DNA of 64,000 bases from Pardosa pseudoannulata (Eukaryota; Arthropoda; Arachnida; Araneae; Lycosidae), in assembly GCA_032207245.1 (NCBI GenBank), contig CM063502.1:67906616-67970615 (forward strand), written 5' to 3'. This document shows, piece by piece, positions 33,130-45,955 of the stretch. Position 1 is the first letter of the stretch; the number at the start of each line of letters is the position of its first letter. The translations under genes and the position numbers were made by a program. The notes under the pieces were generated by a model that did no database searches, was not told where the DNA came from, and worked only from the letters and a program-made list of their open reading frames with translations.

Positions 33130-33735
33130 ACTTTAATCTTGGCAGATTAACCCTGCTAAAGGCAAAGATCTGTGTACAGCAGGTGGTGACTATTACGGTG
33201 ATTTATGGAGAAATGACTTGATTCAGGAACTCCACGGGAGGCTTATGGAAATGGACACAAACTAACAAGTTAATGGCCCATTAAGATGAAGTAATGGACA
33301 GGGGTCACCTAAGGCCAAGAGGTCAGGGCCTGTAGCCTCCTGCAACTTGAAGAGGTTCCCATGGGAAAGTGATGTAGGACCCTGGGATGTATCTGAAGGA
33401 CGATCCAAAATGCTCCTAGCAAATAGAAAAAAGTTACACCCAATATTTATTACTATGGGCAAAATTTATTGAATTGTAAGAACGATTGGACTTGAGAAAA
33501 AAGGGAGAGGGAGTTGACGACGTGAGAGAAAATGAGATGAGACGAGGGTCCGAGAGTGAGGTCTCTGCTGATTCCCTGAGCCTTGCCTCGACAGTTGCCG
33601 GTCTATGTAATTTTGGATGCTCGTCCTCCTGCGTCCAGGGAGTGAAGACCAGCTCCATTCCCGTCAAGATCGCCCCAGCGTCAAGCCCGAGTCGTACTGG
33701 AACTCACACTGAGCCGCCCTACTACATATGACCGT
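33130..33735. other. GC-richer block, origin unknown
   Basis: This is one of the least AT-rich parts of the window. Overlapping frames of 66-81 codons exist on both strands (33262-33462 minus, 33434-33667 minus, 33486-33731 plus) with no recognised motif. The sharp boundaries suggest a mobile-element fragment or untranslated exon; I cannot choose. Confidence 0.3.
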
Positions 33736-33739
33736 TGCC

Positions 33740-34875
33740 GATATTAGCAGTGTGCCTATTCTCCTGCGTCCCGAGTAAATCACTGTCTTAATGAGTATAG
33801 GCACCACCTCATAGTTAAAGATTATTTACGAGTTAAATAAAAATAAATCGTTTAATTCTTCTGCCATTAAAATATCCTAATCATATGCCCATAACTGTAA
33901 ATGTTTACGAATAATAAAATATTAAGTTTGGAGAATTAGGTATTCATCATTATTTTGGCCAAGCACACAACCTGGGTTAGAGCTAAAGGGAGTTCAGTGT
34001 TATGAGTATGTATTAAATGATACGTACATTGTAATACTGTAAATACTTTAAATAATAACTTTAAATAAACTTTAAATTGTACTAAACTAATAATAATTTT
34101 AATAAACAATAAATACTTTGAAACTTTAATAATAACTTTAAATTGTACTAAATTATGTTATTTTCTTCCAAATTTAATAATTTATTTACTTAAAAATGAA
34201 AGGGTGGGGTGAACAAAAACTACCCATTCTCTGCACCTTAAAGTTAGTACTTATTTAAACTCTCAGTGTTGCATTTCATGCTTTGACGTTAATAAGATAT
34301 GAAAAAATTCAGGGCTTTTAAAGTATTATATTTCTTTAAAGTTGTTTATAAACACTTTAGTTATTTCTCGACGAGTTTAGGCTAAGACGCTTATGTTTTA
34401 GCTTATATTAGTCTTGATAACAAATTGTTATGTTGTGTTAACAAATCATATGAGGTACAAAGCCACATGGTGAACACGTGCTTCGACTGTATGTAAAAAT
34501 AGGTTTTTTAAATAAGGTGTCTTTAAAGACAGTTTCAGTTTTCAGCTAAACACATTTTAAAAGCTTCTTTGGGTTATATGTTTATAATAAATATTTGTTC
34601 TTCTAAAATAAACAGTTGTTATTCAGATAGGCGCTTGTTACGTATTAATTAGAGTAATTTGTTTTTAAACTGGTCTACATATCTTTGGCTATGTCATACA
34701 TCAACTCTTTAAGAATAATTAAAGAAGCCAATGTGTACATGAGCATTCAGTGATAGTTAACACATAAAAGAAAACAGTAATGAATAAAACTTTACCAATC
34801 ATGATAAAAATAAGAAAAATCAGAGAAAAGATTAATCTTGAAAATATCCACAAGAAACAATAACTATTTTCCTAA
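33740..34875. other. AT-rich DNA with small direct repeats
   Basis: TTTAAATTGTACTAAA-type blocks recur near 34070 and 34138. No gene. Confidence 0.35.
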
Positions 34876-34884
34876 CATAATGCC

Positions 34885-34990
34885 TGAATAGTGGTCAGGT
34901 GAAATTTTTGGTACTAGATTCCTTGATTCGAATCTCACTACCAGCTTCTATGCTCGTAGCAGTTTGGTATTAGCTTTAACAACTTTAAAA
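34885..34990 (+). mobile_element. diverged SINE family A copy
   Basis: Retains AATAGTGGTCAGGTG at the A-box position, TTGATTCGAATCTCACTACC around the B box and a GCTCGTAGCAGTTTGGTATT body. Tail lost. Confidence 0.65.
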
Positions 34991-34994
34991 ACCT

Positions 34995-36100
34995 GTCATG
35001 TTGTGACCGAAAATAAGCATTTCTTTATTAGCATTTTTATGTTCAAAGAGATAACATTTAAATCAGCAATCAAAGTTGTTAAAAGTTTGAATTTATTAAT
35101 TTAGGCATGCACACATTTTGCAGTTTTTGCGACAGGATAAGTTAAATAGAAAAAAGTATGAATGATATCACAAAGACGTCAGTTAATCATCTTTGTGAAA
35201 GGAAAAGTTATTGGAATGCTTAAATGCAAATAATCCGAAAGCAAGGAATCTCAAATTATGAATGTGCTTCAGTGTGTAATCGCGAAACAGAAGCAAAAGT
35301 TTGAAAACTGGGAAGATATTACCAGGTCGACTGAAGCCTGTATCACGTGAGATTAAGATGAACAACTTTCGTGCTGTAGTCAGGGGAAAATATTCTATCA
35401 CATGTGTATTTTCACCCGACTGCATCACGGAACAGTCAGGCGAAACAACTGTCATTGCATATCGTCGTCTAGTGTAATACGGGTATAAGAAACAACCGTG
35501 CTTTAAAACTGATATTTGGCACTAACTCCGGCTTCAGAATGACCGTTCAGTAGACAACTGGCTTCAAAACAAATAGCTTTAAGAATAAAAAGAATTTTGC
35601 AACAAACTGGTTTTCAGAAGACTCAACCAAGTTAGTATGCATGCTAGACAATATAGTTTACATCCTTCTTTGCATACCTCTTTAATAATTCTTTTTTAAC
35701 AAAATTTTCAAACTACTCATCATACCATTTTTACTTGCAACCATATTTTGATTGCAATAGTCAGTGTTGTCCTAGTTTTTAACTGATTCATTTTCCTACA
35801 ATTCTTTTATACCCGAATACCATGATCCCTCCTTAATTATCCTTACGTTGTTGTTTTATGAACATAACTAGAATTATTTTGTTATTTTATACACTCTTTT
35901 CTATATCTGTATATCATTTATTACTGCCTGACAGTTAAGTTTTTATAACCATACAGGATAATGAATTTATTTGACTATGTATTTATGAAATAAAAACTCT
36001 GCTATTGAACTATTTCCCTCAGAAAATCGCTATGAATCTTCAAACGCAATACAAACATGTAAAATTTTCCCGATATTTATTACATACATTTATTTTTATG
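34995..36100. other. AT-rich DNA with one possible exon
   Basis: At about 35334-35455 the minus strand is open with moderate composition (MTVVSPDCSVMQSGENTHVI) and a CTG|GTAATA donor-like site. An acceptor is not evident and the plus strand also has a plausible junction. Not called as a gene. Confidence 0.25.
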
Positions 36101-36249
36101 TTCATCCCCTATATAATAACAGCCTAAGTTATATGTTCGTCTGTGCTCGAATTTATGAAGCGGTTGGACCTGGAATGGATAGGACTTCCATATTGGATTC
36201 ATGATGAGTTAGGGTTAGCAAAATTCAATACAAGTCTTTTAAACATTAA

Positions 36250-36880
36250 CCCTCTAAGCGGTTTGCACGTACAATTCCGCCACACCGATGATGTCTTCAA
36301 AGCAGTTGTCACGTACAATTTTCGAACTCCAAAAACGTTCCGAAAATGGATGTAATGTACATTTCTGCCAGTGTTTGAGGTAGGAGGGTCAGGTCGATTG
36401 TTTAGAAACTGCATCCCTCTTTGACTGACATTTATTGAGGGATGCAACCCTACTCCCTGAGGCACAAAGACTCTGATAGCTTTTCATGGGCTTGTCAATC
36501 TCTATTTCGAAGTATTTCGTTTGCGGTAACAGATGTATCTCTAATTGTACCACTTAAATATCTTGAATAACTTTCGTAAAAAAATATAAATAATTATCTT
36601 AATTTCATTAATTATATCTTTCATTTGTACTTTTATAATCCAAGAATTGTTCTTTCTCTTCAAGACTTAACGAGCTTTATGTGTATTAAAAATTAATAAT
36701 CTACAATATCTATTTATTATATATCTATTTATAACAATAACGAGGGTGGGTTTCCCGTATTCCATTCTAGTCGACAAAGGGTGAAGTAAAAAAATCATAG
36801 TACGCTTTGGCCATTGACACTATAAACCTTTAGCGTATTTTTTGGAGAATTTTTTTAATCGGTGTGCTCCACTAGGAGGG
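36250..36880. mobile_element. piggyBac-like insertion in H4
   Basis: TTAA flanks (36246-36249, 36881-36884). Imperfect ends CCCTCTAAGCGG and, complemented, CCCTCCTAGTGG. It interrupts the Helitron between its AAATTCAA(T/A)(A/G)CAAGTCTTT and AATCCACCC(C/T)TTCC blocks. No transposase; frames at 36143-36355 and 36199-36465 are incidental. Confidence 0.75.
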
Positions 36881-37275
36881 TTAAAAATCCACCCTTCCCT
36901 CCTTTTCGAGCGTTTAATACCATTATTTCAAGCCCCATTTCAAGAGCAAGCGATTAAATTTATCAATTTATTACATAAATAGGTAAAAAATAACATTTTT
37001 TCTAGCATTAGGACGTCATTCCTTTAACCATCTCATTTTAAATTATTTAAATATAGTCTGCATTATTTTCATACGTTTTATCACTTAACTTAGATATTAC
37101 GTAAATAATGTCTTATATTTGGCTTAAATAATAGATTAGGTATATATTGATAACTTTGAATTTAATCTGATTATTTTTTGTTGCAATGAAAATTTTATCA
37201 CCGGTATTAACAACAATTTCTTTTCATAAAATTCTAGGGGTCTATTTCATGGATAAATAAATATCTAGCGTTTAA

Positions 37276-37671
37276 CCCTCTGACTGCTCATCCCGCGATT
37301 TCCACGGGCAATTCAAATGTAGCAAAATTTCCACATCCCGCGATTTTCGCGGGCATGTGTTTTTCTTCCTTTATTAAGAAGCTCATTCCGCCTTTTCATC
37401 GTTTAACCAGTGGAATAAATTATATACAGTATTAGATATTTAATTAGGTAAATAGAATTATATGACTAGAACTATTATAGTTATATTAGATAATAGAATG
37501 ATAGATAGTATGTTATAAATAGAAACTATGTTAAAGTTGAAATTTATTATAAAATAAATTTTTTGTGTGATAACATCTGAAATTAGTTTTTCTGAAAGCT
37601 TATTTTCTCATGATAAAAGTCAATATAAAAAAATCTTTTCTAGAAAAGAATTAGTATTTCAATTCTCCAAA

Positions 37672-37723
<52 letters not shown>

Positions 37724-37762
37724 TTATATACATATATATATATATGTATATATATACATATA

Positions 37763-37793
<31 letters not shown>

Positions 37794-37821
37794 ATATACA
37801 TATATACATATACATATATAC

Positions 37822-37872
<51 letters not shown>

Positions 37873-37892
37873 CATATATATACATATACATA

Positions 37893-37977
<85 letters not shown>

Positions 37978-38045
37978 TTAAACTATGCAAAAAAAATACG
38001 CAATTTTTAAAGAGATCTCGGTTTACAAATTGAGCAGTCAGAGGG
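37276..38045. mobile_element. piggyBac-type MITE carrying a large (TA)n tract
   Basis: Perfect 15-bp inverted termini CCCTCTGACTGCTCA with TTAA on both sides (37272-37275, 38046-38049). About 40% of the element is the microsatellite at 37672-37977. It interrupts the Helitron H4 at AGCGTTTAA|GTTATATATC, a junction intact in H2. It also holds two ATCCCGCGATT(T)(T)C blocks near 37290 and 37337. Confidence 0.9.
37672..37977. repeat. compound (CA)n/(TA)n microsatellite
   Basis: About 19 bp of CA, then 287 bp of TA with periodic C/G substitutions (TACATA, TATGTA) in the first two thirds and pure TA in the last 80 bp. Four Tyr/Ile repeat frames across it are artefacts. Confidence 0.97.
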
Positions 38046-38324
38046 TTAAGTTATATATCTTTGAAAATTAAGAAGTTTGTTCGCTTGTATGTTTGTTTTT
38101 TATACATAACCACATGGTTTGACTAAATGAATTCAACGTGATTCTAAACTGCATTCACAGTATCGGGAGACTTTAGAGAAGTATGAATACAAACAAATTA
38201 TTGAGCGTGTACCAGATAATTCTCAGCCAAAAAACAAATTTTTTTTACCTGCCTCATATGGTACTTTACAATTCTGGAAAAAATTTTACTAATCCCGTCA
38301 TATGACGGGCTATATGTTTTATAG

Positions 38325-39300
38325 AAAAAAGGGAAAGAAAATTGCACTAGAATGTATTATTCGTTCATTTTCTACTAGAAAGGGCTATACAGGTGAAAAA
38401 TATATTTTGAAGTATTTTACCTTACATCCAGAATAGAATTTTGGACGTTTGAATTATCAAGCACATAAAAAGATCCTAAAAAAGTGCATTGACACAAAGT
38501 TACGAAAGCGAGGGAAAAGAATGCGGTAAGTCAATAGCAGTTCCAGAAACTAGCAACTACTGAAAAACATATAGGACTATTCTCGTTATCTGTTGCACTA
38601 ATAGAAAAAAAAATGTAACTAAAAAGAAGACTACGAATACATTGTTGCAGCCACAATCATTAAATATTACATAAAAATTTGCTTTCCTCATCTTTATGTG
38701 CACTGAATAATTCACACGAGTCAAAATTGACCCAAACGAATTCGGTTACAATTTTTACTTGAAAAAATCTACGCTTCGAAGAAAAAAAAAAGTCCCTGAA
38801 TATTTATTATGGCTAAGGAAACGAAGACAAAATATTTTTGAAAAATTCCCCAAAATAAAGTAATTTTATTAAAAGTTACTTTTAATATACGTAAAAAAAC
38901 TCGGAAGGTTAAGTTTGTACATAATTAGCAATTATGATTTACTTTTGGACATTATCATTACTAGATGAAACAGATTAAATTTCAAATATTTTAGTTATTT
39001 GCCTGTATGTGTGCGTGTGTTCACTATGTGATGAGTATAACCACCATACCAGAATACCACTATGAATATTCCTAATCTCTAGCACATAAAACAGGAAATA
39101 TGTAGTTGTACCACTTTGAAAACTTTCTAGGAAATAGTGCAGTAGAAAATCTTGTCACTAATAAATGCATTTCATACATTCTTGAAGATGAGCTGACAAG
39201 CATCATATCGATGATCAATTTCAACGTTGATAAAGTTAGTTTGTTGGGATACCTACAGTCAATTTATTGCAATCTAAAGTCTAATTAGTCAGAAACTTAT
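38325..39300. other. AT-rich DNA, nothing recognised
   Basis: No supported gene or repeat. Confidence 0.35.
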
Positions 39301-39305
39301 CACTT

Positions 39306-39412
39306 AAAATCGATTACGAAGGGCTACAATCATCCATGCCTTCAGAGGGATTAGAACCAAGATTCTCGTACCAAGGCAGTGTCCTACTTCTTCGGCTCTC
39401 TTCATCCCAAAA
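39306..39412 (-). mobile_element. diverged SINE family A copy
   Basis: On the minus strand GGTACGAGAATCTTGG, B box GGTTCTAATCC and the GCATGGATGATTGTAGCC body are recognisable. The 66-codon minus frame here is SINE sequence, not a gene. Confidence 0.75.
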
Positions 39413-39414
39413 AC

Positions 39415-40740
39415 AACAACCCTAGAACGATATCCTGCTCTTACTGACGTTGTCAATATTGTTACTTTTACAAGACAACATTTTAAAAATTTATTTTGAA
39501 GCAAGGAAAGGCTAATATATTATTTTTCATTTAAAAAAATATTTACTTCACACTACAGTTATCAACATTTTGCAGTTTATTATTTTAATTAAAAAACGTC
39601 TCCGAGAGAGCGTTCAAAGGTAAAAAAATATGCTGACACTCAAAACTCTAGTTATCGCTAAAACGTATTATACTTGTAAATCAAATTGCTTTCAGTGGCA
39701 AATAGGGAAAGTTTTATAGTTATACTTAACTTACAAAAATGGTAAAACTTCCGTCTCATATTTAACAAATGTTAAGCAGAATTTAGAAGAAAAAAAACTA
39801 TCGTATGTCACTATATAGAAAGTTCAATTTAAATTAAGTTAGATATAATATGCGGATACTATATTTCCTAGTCTCCTGAAAATTAGAATAAAATTGTCAT
39901 TTTACACGACTACTTCTGCATACAAAGCAGCAAAGCTTTTAATGGATTAAACTAATAGTCTTTTAAAAAAATAGAGGCTTCGAAACGAAATTCTAGACAA
40001 ATACAGTACGTACTGAAGAAGCTCTCGACGTTCCAGATAAAAGAACTAAATGGAATCTTATAATAGATTTACTGTAGAAGAATGTCCTGTATGATAACTC
40101 CTTGACTTTCCTATTTGAGTTCCTCTGACAGATCCATATAAGGAAAGAGTCAAATACACACAGAAATCTAGAAATAATTTCCATTCTTTAGGTTGCTTAA
40201 TAACAGGAAAAACTATTGTATTTATTTCTGAGTGATAGTTTCCTTATTTTATTCTATAGTCATGCTGCGGTTTACACAGTTTTGATTTGTGGAATTGGTT
40301 AACCTTTGCTTGACTTCATATTATTTAACATTACAAAAAATTCTTTCAGTAATAATTATGAAAGCAATAAAATTATGACTGTCAAATAGTGTTTGTGTTT
40401 TTAATATTTATTCATATTTCGAACAAGGATGTTAATTTAGCATGGAATCTAATAGCAAAAAAAGTCCAGGATGGCAGACAAAATGGCGGCTAAACGACAT
40501 GCATTAGTGTTGCGGACTTAGCCAAAGGGAAGTTTATAGTTTTTCCCATGTAAGTTAATACATCAGTCATATGTTCTTTCTGAACTCTAGAATTACAATT
40601 CATTCCACTTCTAAATGCATTTCAATATATAATCCCCCCCTTTTACAGAATTAAATACTGAAAACAACTTGCAAACAATAGACAGATAAATATGAATGGC
40701 TGAAATCAAAACATGACAATTTAAGGATGAATTTGATTTT
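39415..40740. other. AT-rich DNA, nothing recognised
   Basis: Contains a short GATGGCAGACAAAATGGCGG block near 40469-40488, of unknown meaning. No supported gene. Confidence 0.35.
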
Positions 40741-40744
40741 CAAT

Positions 40745-40870
40745 ACGGGCCAGACGAGGTCGAATCTGTAGTGCGCTGTCATTCAGTACCAGAGTTCGAA
40801 TCCTGTTTCTAGTATGGACAATCGTAGCCATTCAAAACTGGCTTTATGTAGTAGATCCAATGTTTGGATC
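40745..40870 (+). mobile_element. diverged SINE family A copy
   Basis: Shows GGCCAGACGAGGTCGAAT at the head, AGAGTTCGAATCCTGTT around the B box, and GTATGGACAATCGTAGCC and TTTATGTAGTAGATCC from the body. Confidence 0.7.
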
Positions 40871-40874
40871 CTTT

Positions 40875-41130
40875 ATTGGTGTTTTGTCTTTTGTTTTGTT
40901 GTTTATACTCGAACTCAATGTTTCACATTTTTTACTGTTATTTCAGGTTTAATGTGCTTTTGTTTTGCAGTTTAATTTGGTTGCATTTTTGTGGCAACGT
41001 TTTTTGTTGAGAACGAAAGCGACAACTTTGTGTGTGAGTGATGGCCGCTCGTTGCTGATGGCGTTATGATCATTAAAATAATTTTAAAAGACAAATGTTA
41101 TACTTGTCTACATTTGTGTATTTTTTTCTA
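40875..41130. other. T-rich DNA, possible intron
   Basis: T/G-rich on the plus strand with pyrimidine tracts; leads into the acceptor-like TTTTTTTCTAG at 41121-41131. Confidence 0.3.
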
Positions 41131-41131
41131 G

Positions 41132-41470
41132 TCTGCGTCGACACCCAGTGTAATTATTCCCCGAGTAGCAATGATCAATTTATTGAAGCGTTCTAAACGA
41201 AACCTATTTGACATATCAGTAAACCTGTTGTTAGAAATTTTATACCAAATAACATTTAAATGTGGTTGTTATAAATCAGTGCCATTCAATGCAGTATTTA
41301 TCCTTGTACACAGGATTCGTGAATGCAGTAGAGTTAAAAAACACAGTGATTTGGATTTAATAAGCAACATTCTTCTTAAAATATCTCTCTGTTCTCTTTG
41401 TACAATAGTTGATTACAGATCATCATCGATTAAGCACCATGTATTTTCGTATTTACGAATTCCAAATTAG
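41132..41470 (+). CDS. possible terminal exon, unidentified
   Basis: After a strong pyrimidine tract and AG (41121-41131) a frame stays open to TAG at 41468-41470, about 112 codons (99 from the first Met at 41171). The product begins SASTPSVIIPRVAM and is Leu/Ile/Ser-rich with several Cys, without a motif I recognise. Composition is only slightly above background, so this may be chance. Confidence 0.25.
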   Translation, partial: SASTPSVIIPRVAMINLLKRSKRNLFDISVNLLLEILYQITFKCGCYKSVPFNAVFILVHRIRECSRVKKHSDLDLISNILLKISLCSLCTIVDYRSSSIKHHVFSYLRIPN

Positions 41471-41474
41471 CTTC

Positions 41475-42045
41475 AGTGGACTGTTATGATAAGGAATAAG
41501 TCTCCTCTGTACTAGGTAAAAGTTAAGACCTATATAATTAAATGGCAGTTAAACTAGGATATGTCTGAAGAAAGCATGGAAAATTGTCATTTGCATCAAA
41601 TTTTTGAAGGATATCCATTATAGCGGACAACATCCAATCAAGTTTATTCAGAAATTTCAGAATTTTTGAAACAATACGTTCTTTAATGTAGCTATAACCG
41701 CTATATTGGGGATCCGCTATATAGAGCTCATTTTAACGCTGGCATTACTTTATCGTTGTCGCCGTTCTCATTCTAAATTAATTTTCTTTTCCCTTCATAA
41801 TACAGATTCTTCGAAATCAATCTATCAGACATCTCATGAATATTTCTAATATTAGGCTGTTCCATTTCCACAAATTAAACAAGATAGTAGCTACATTATA
41901 TTTAAATTCTGATGATTCAGAGTGCTTGGGTTTGATTCCCGGGTAAGGGTTGAATGCATATGTGTTATGTTAAACAATGTGTACTTGTTATTCTTTTATC
42001 AATTGGTTCGCGAAGTATAAAAAACCACACAGTCTCTGTTCCTCT
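41475..42045. other. AT-rich DNA, nothing recognised
   Basis: No feature beyond a weak GCGGACAACATCCAATC / TATAGCGGT region near 41615-41720. Confidence 0.3.
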
Positions 42046-42046
42046 C

Positions 42047-42215
42047 AACTTGCCGAATAGGTAAGAAGTTTCTCTTCGGTTCCAGATTTCACGTGTTCGA
42101 ATCCCACTACTGGCATAGATATTTGTAGCCATTCGAAATTAACTTTAAGCAGTATGTGCAGATCTCGTTAGCTCTCGTGCAGCAAAACAGTAGGCCATAA
42201 CACTCCTAACTAAAC
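42047..42215 (+). mobile_element. diverged SINE family A, near full length
   Basis: CTTGCCGAATAGGTAAG at the A box, GTGTTCGAATCCCACTACTG at the B box, then TTTGTAGCCATTCGAAATTA, GCAGATCTCGTTAGCTC and CAGTAGGCCATAAC. The tail reads TAACTAAACC. Confidence 0.8.
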
Positions 42216-42219
42216 CCTC

Positions 42220-45200
42220 TTAACTTAAGTGAGTTTATCAACAAAAATAAAGTTGTGGGATTGCCAATACATGTTATACAAAAGGCCTCGATTTTGGTAC
42301 CACTCACTTTAGCGTGATATATAGCGAGAGATTGAGGATCTACAAATTGAGTTCTGCGTAATTTTTATAATCCGCATTTTCTGTGCTGCCGACACACAAA
42401 AACAACAATCTGAAGTTTCTCTTAAATAAAAACCCTTTGTTACACTCTGACTTAAAAAAGAAGAAAATAGTTGCGTTAAATTTAAAGCATTTATTAGAAA
42501 CCAAATGTCCTCATACGTATGTTCTTGTAAGTACATTCTTGTAAATATTTTTTAAGTCCTTTCTTTGAAAGTACTAGTCCAATTATGAAGTAATAGAAAA
42601 CAGTGTATTAATGTCATGCATCCTGATATTTTATTAGTCAACAAAAAAAAAATACAATTTCAGAAATTAATAACAAAGAAATATACATTTAATGCTGGAA
42701 CTGAGTATTAACTATCAGTCGTGGGAGATAGATACTTCTTTACAAATATGCTTATTAAATCATCCAATAAAAAGTTATAGGAGCACAAAATACCCAGAAA
42801 AGTACATCTTAATATTCATCAGAAATGTCAAGAAGGCAAAAAGCTATGTAGAAGTGAAATGGATTAATTTCAGATAAAATATTAATACGTAATCTTATTC
42901 CTTGCTTTTTTTTCTCCCCTCCTCTGAAACATTAAACATAGGATTCAATTAAAAAATTCAAAGACCTTCAACTGAAATTTTAGAAAAAAAATAAAGGATA
43001 AACTTATAAATGAAGTAAGTAAACCATCTTTAAAGTGAGAAAGTAAAAAATGTCAAGATTTGAAAATTGAAACTTTAACTAAGCCCCGATTATTGCTTAA
43101 GATCACAAGGCCCGGGCTTAAGGGCTTGAGATTTTAGGAAGACATAAGTTAACTTGCGATTGCATAGTAAATAAAAAAGGCTGTAAGTAGTAAGATACGA
43201 AATACGAGTAAAATCTATTTAATGCATATCAGAATTTAGGTTAAACCATCAAAGACACTTTAAAAAACTTAAAATCTTTAGACAATACAAAATGCTAGGG
43301 AACTTTGGCTTCTTTCATTTCGTTGGTGACGGAACTTGCACCGTTTTATGCAAAAAAAAAAAATTATTTTTGAAAGAATGGTACTTATAACCTTTAAAAA
43401 ATTTCAGTATTCATTTAATTGTAATGCAGCTTTTTTTCTGCACTCGAGAAAAAAGTATCATATGTGGGAAAATACTAACACCACGAAGACTGCAATATTT
43501 TTGTTTTACCTTCGTGAGAACTATAAATAAAGTCACATGAGGACGCCGAAAAAATGCTCCATCCACAACTCCGCACTTTCTTAAAATGGGCCGTGGCTTT
43601 AATTATTACTTTAAAGGTTAATAAAATATTGAAATATGTTTTATTTGTCAGAAAAAAGCTTAATTTTTCTGTCTTTAGCTTTTTACTACTTAATACTCTC
43701 CAAAAATTCAACCTTAAAGCTGATCAATCTTTGCCTGAAACCATGATTAATTGCTGTAACAAAGAAATTGTACACTTCATTACCCATTTTGCATACCCTA
43801 TCATACAATGTTTAGAAAACTGATATACTCATTAGTGTATATACTTATTAGTGTATATCTTACTATCTTATTAAAATCATTAGTTGTTTTTGTGCGAGAG
43901 TGATAACATCTCATGAGTAACTCATGTATATTTAGTAGAAATTCTAAAGAACATTAAATCAAACTTTGTCACCTAGCGAAGACAGATTATAATTCAATGT
44001 TCATCCACATTAGAAATGTGAACATTGAAGAAATTCAAGATGACTGTCAAAAGTACTGGATAAACAATATTACCAATGCTGAGAAACCAGCCTCATTTTT
44101 TCATAATTCAGAGACAGATCGTGAGTGTGAAAAACGTAAGTCACATAACTTTCTTGGCGACGAAAGTATTTCTTATCACGTCTTATTATCTTGAATAGTA
44201 ACAAAAAATTCTACGTAATCGTTCAAATTGAATAAACAGAGTATCAAGTCTCATAAAAGTGTCGAAACTCCCTTTTAAACATGAAATGGTGTACTAAAAT
44301 ATTTAATAGACCACAATCATCAGTTTTAAATTTCTGAATGCATATGTTGTTTGTGCAGCTATTTCTTTTAGATCTTGTATCCATTGCAAACGACGCTATC
44401 AAAGTACTGAAATCATCTCCCAATGATAATCAATAAAGGGACGGATTGTTCTTCTAAACATAAAATCATCTTATTCCAGTTAGGATAACTAATGTTGGAT
44501 TTGCATTTATAGATATAGGTTAAGACTGCTTTACCAAAGAACTGTAAAACATTTAAATATGATCCCAATGATATTAAAATTGCTGGTCAGTTCAATTATA
44601 AAATCTACTCGGAATAAAATCAGCATACGATCATAACAGTAATGAATAAAATTTTAAACGCTCGAATTATTATAAATCCTCAAGCTTATAAATACATTCA
44701 TACTCGACTGCATATGAACAGAATTTAGTGCTACTGATAAGTCACATACGAACAGAAAATTACAAATAAAATTTACGACATCTGAAAATTTTATTTTACG
44801 AAATACACAGGAAACCTTAGTTTCTAGTAATCCCGAATGAACCCAAACGTTTTACCTATATGGGGTGCTCAATGAAGTTTAATAAATATCCTAGGACAGC
44901 AACAAATAGAGCAGGTATACATTTGAAAACTCCCGATCTAAGTTCATTTTTCGCAATAATATTCATTAAATGAGGACATAATATAGGTAGATATAATTTA
45001 AGAATAGCATCTAAAATTATAGATTTTAAGTAAATATTACTTAGACTTCAGAAAGCAAATTATTTCACTAAATATGATAGCAATAAACATTTTAGTCAAA
45101 ATAGTCTGAGAATTTTTGTAATTTATATAAAATATTACACTTACCTTTCTTCAACTATTCTATTTTTTATGCAAACTTTGCTATAGGTAGATGATAAACT

Positions 45201-45951
45201 AGTAGTCACACTTATACTTCCTTCAAAGACTCACTTAAATCTTTGCTTAATAAGAACATATAATACAAAGCTTTAGTAATACGAAGAAATAATACAGTCA
45301 TGAAAGTATGTAAGTGTTGATGCCTACCTTCTTTACGCACATGTAACTGACTGGTTTAAGATGCTGCCTCTAGACAATCTCTAGCTATTCATTCTCCAAG
45401 ATACTTCTGCAGATTTTACTCTTTATTTTTCTATAGTTCGTTTTATTTTTATAAACATTTAGCTCTGTCTTTCAAGAAACAATAACGACTTGGTCTTGTC
45501 CATATAAGTGTGTTGTGACATTTGTTCACAATTCAATATAATTCCTTAAATAGTATAAAAAATATTCCTGATAAATAATAAGTAATGTTAATCCTGGTAA
45601 CAAAAATATGGTTCTTTACGATGAGCAGTTGGTTAAAGGAGATTCTTATGGATGAATCAATACTTCATATTATTCATTGTAAGTTTACATACATAGTTGC
45701 TAACAATTAATTAGTAATCAAGTATATGCATTGCTAGTGCTACCTAAGATTTTCCTGAAAGGTGAAATATAAGTTTAAACTATGAATTTTACATATCATA
45801 TGCATTATTTCGTAACATTTTTTAGATTTCAGAAAACTAATTTTCAATAATGTTTTATGATGTATGCTTAACGTTCATAAAATCAACTTTTAATCGGAGA
45901 CTTGCTGCATCATATAAAACATTATTCGCGTCTTTGCGATTTTATTGAATA
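42220..45951. other. long AT-rich gene desert
   Basis: About 3.7 kb with no recognised element. Frames of 60-99 codons occur on both strands (for example 43336-43530, 43554-43823, 43997-44194) but overlap, are Lys/Asn/Phe-rich, and lack splice or motif support. Confidence 0.4.
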
Positions 45952-45955
45952 CCAT

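Larger units (their letters stand above)
36105..38320 (+). mobile_element. non-autonomous Helitron family 1 (H4), twice interrupted
   Basis: Starts TCCCCTATATAATAACAG and ends CCCGTCATATGACGGG then CTATATGTTTT, where other copies end in TTAG or CTAG. Two TTAA-flanked elements lie inside (36250-36880 and 37276-38045). Removing them restores collinearity with H1 and H2 at both junctions. Confidence 0.8.

Noticed and set aside
36143..36465. Genes of 70 and 88 codons on opposite strands
   Set aside because: Both cross the junction between the Helitron and the inserted TTAA-flanked element.
37567..38010. Overlapping Tyr/Ile-rich frames of 71-147 codons on both strands
   Set aside because: They are read straight through a (TA)n microsatellite, in several frames and on both strands. 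The same applies at 52017-52211 and 59613-60026.
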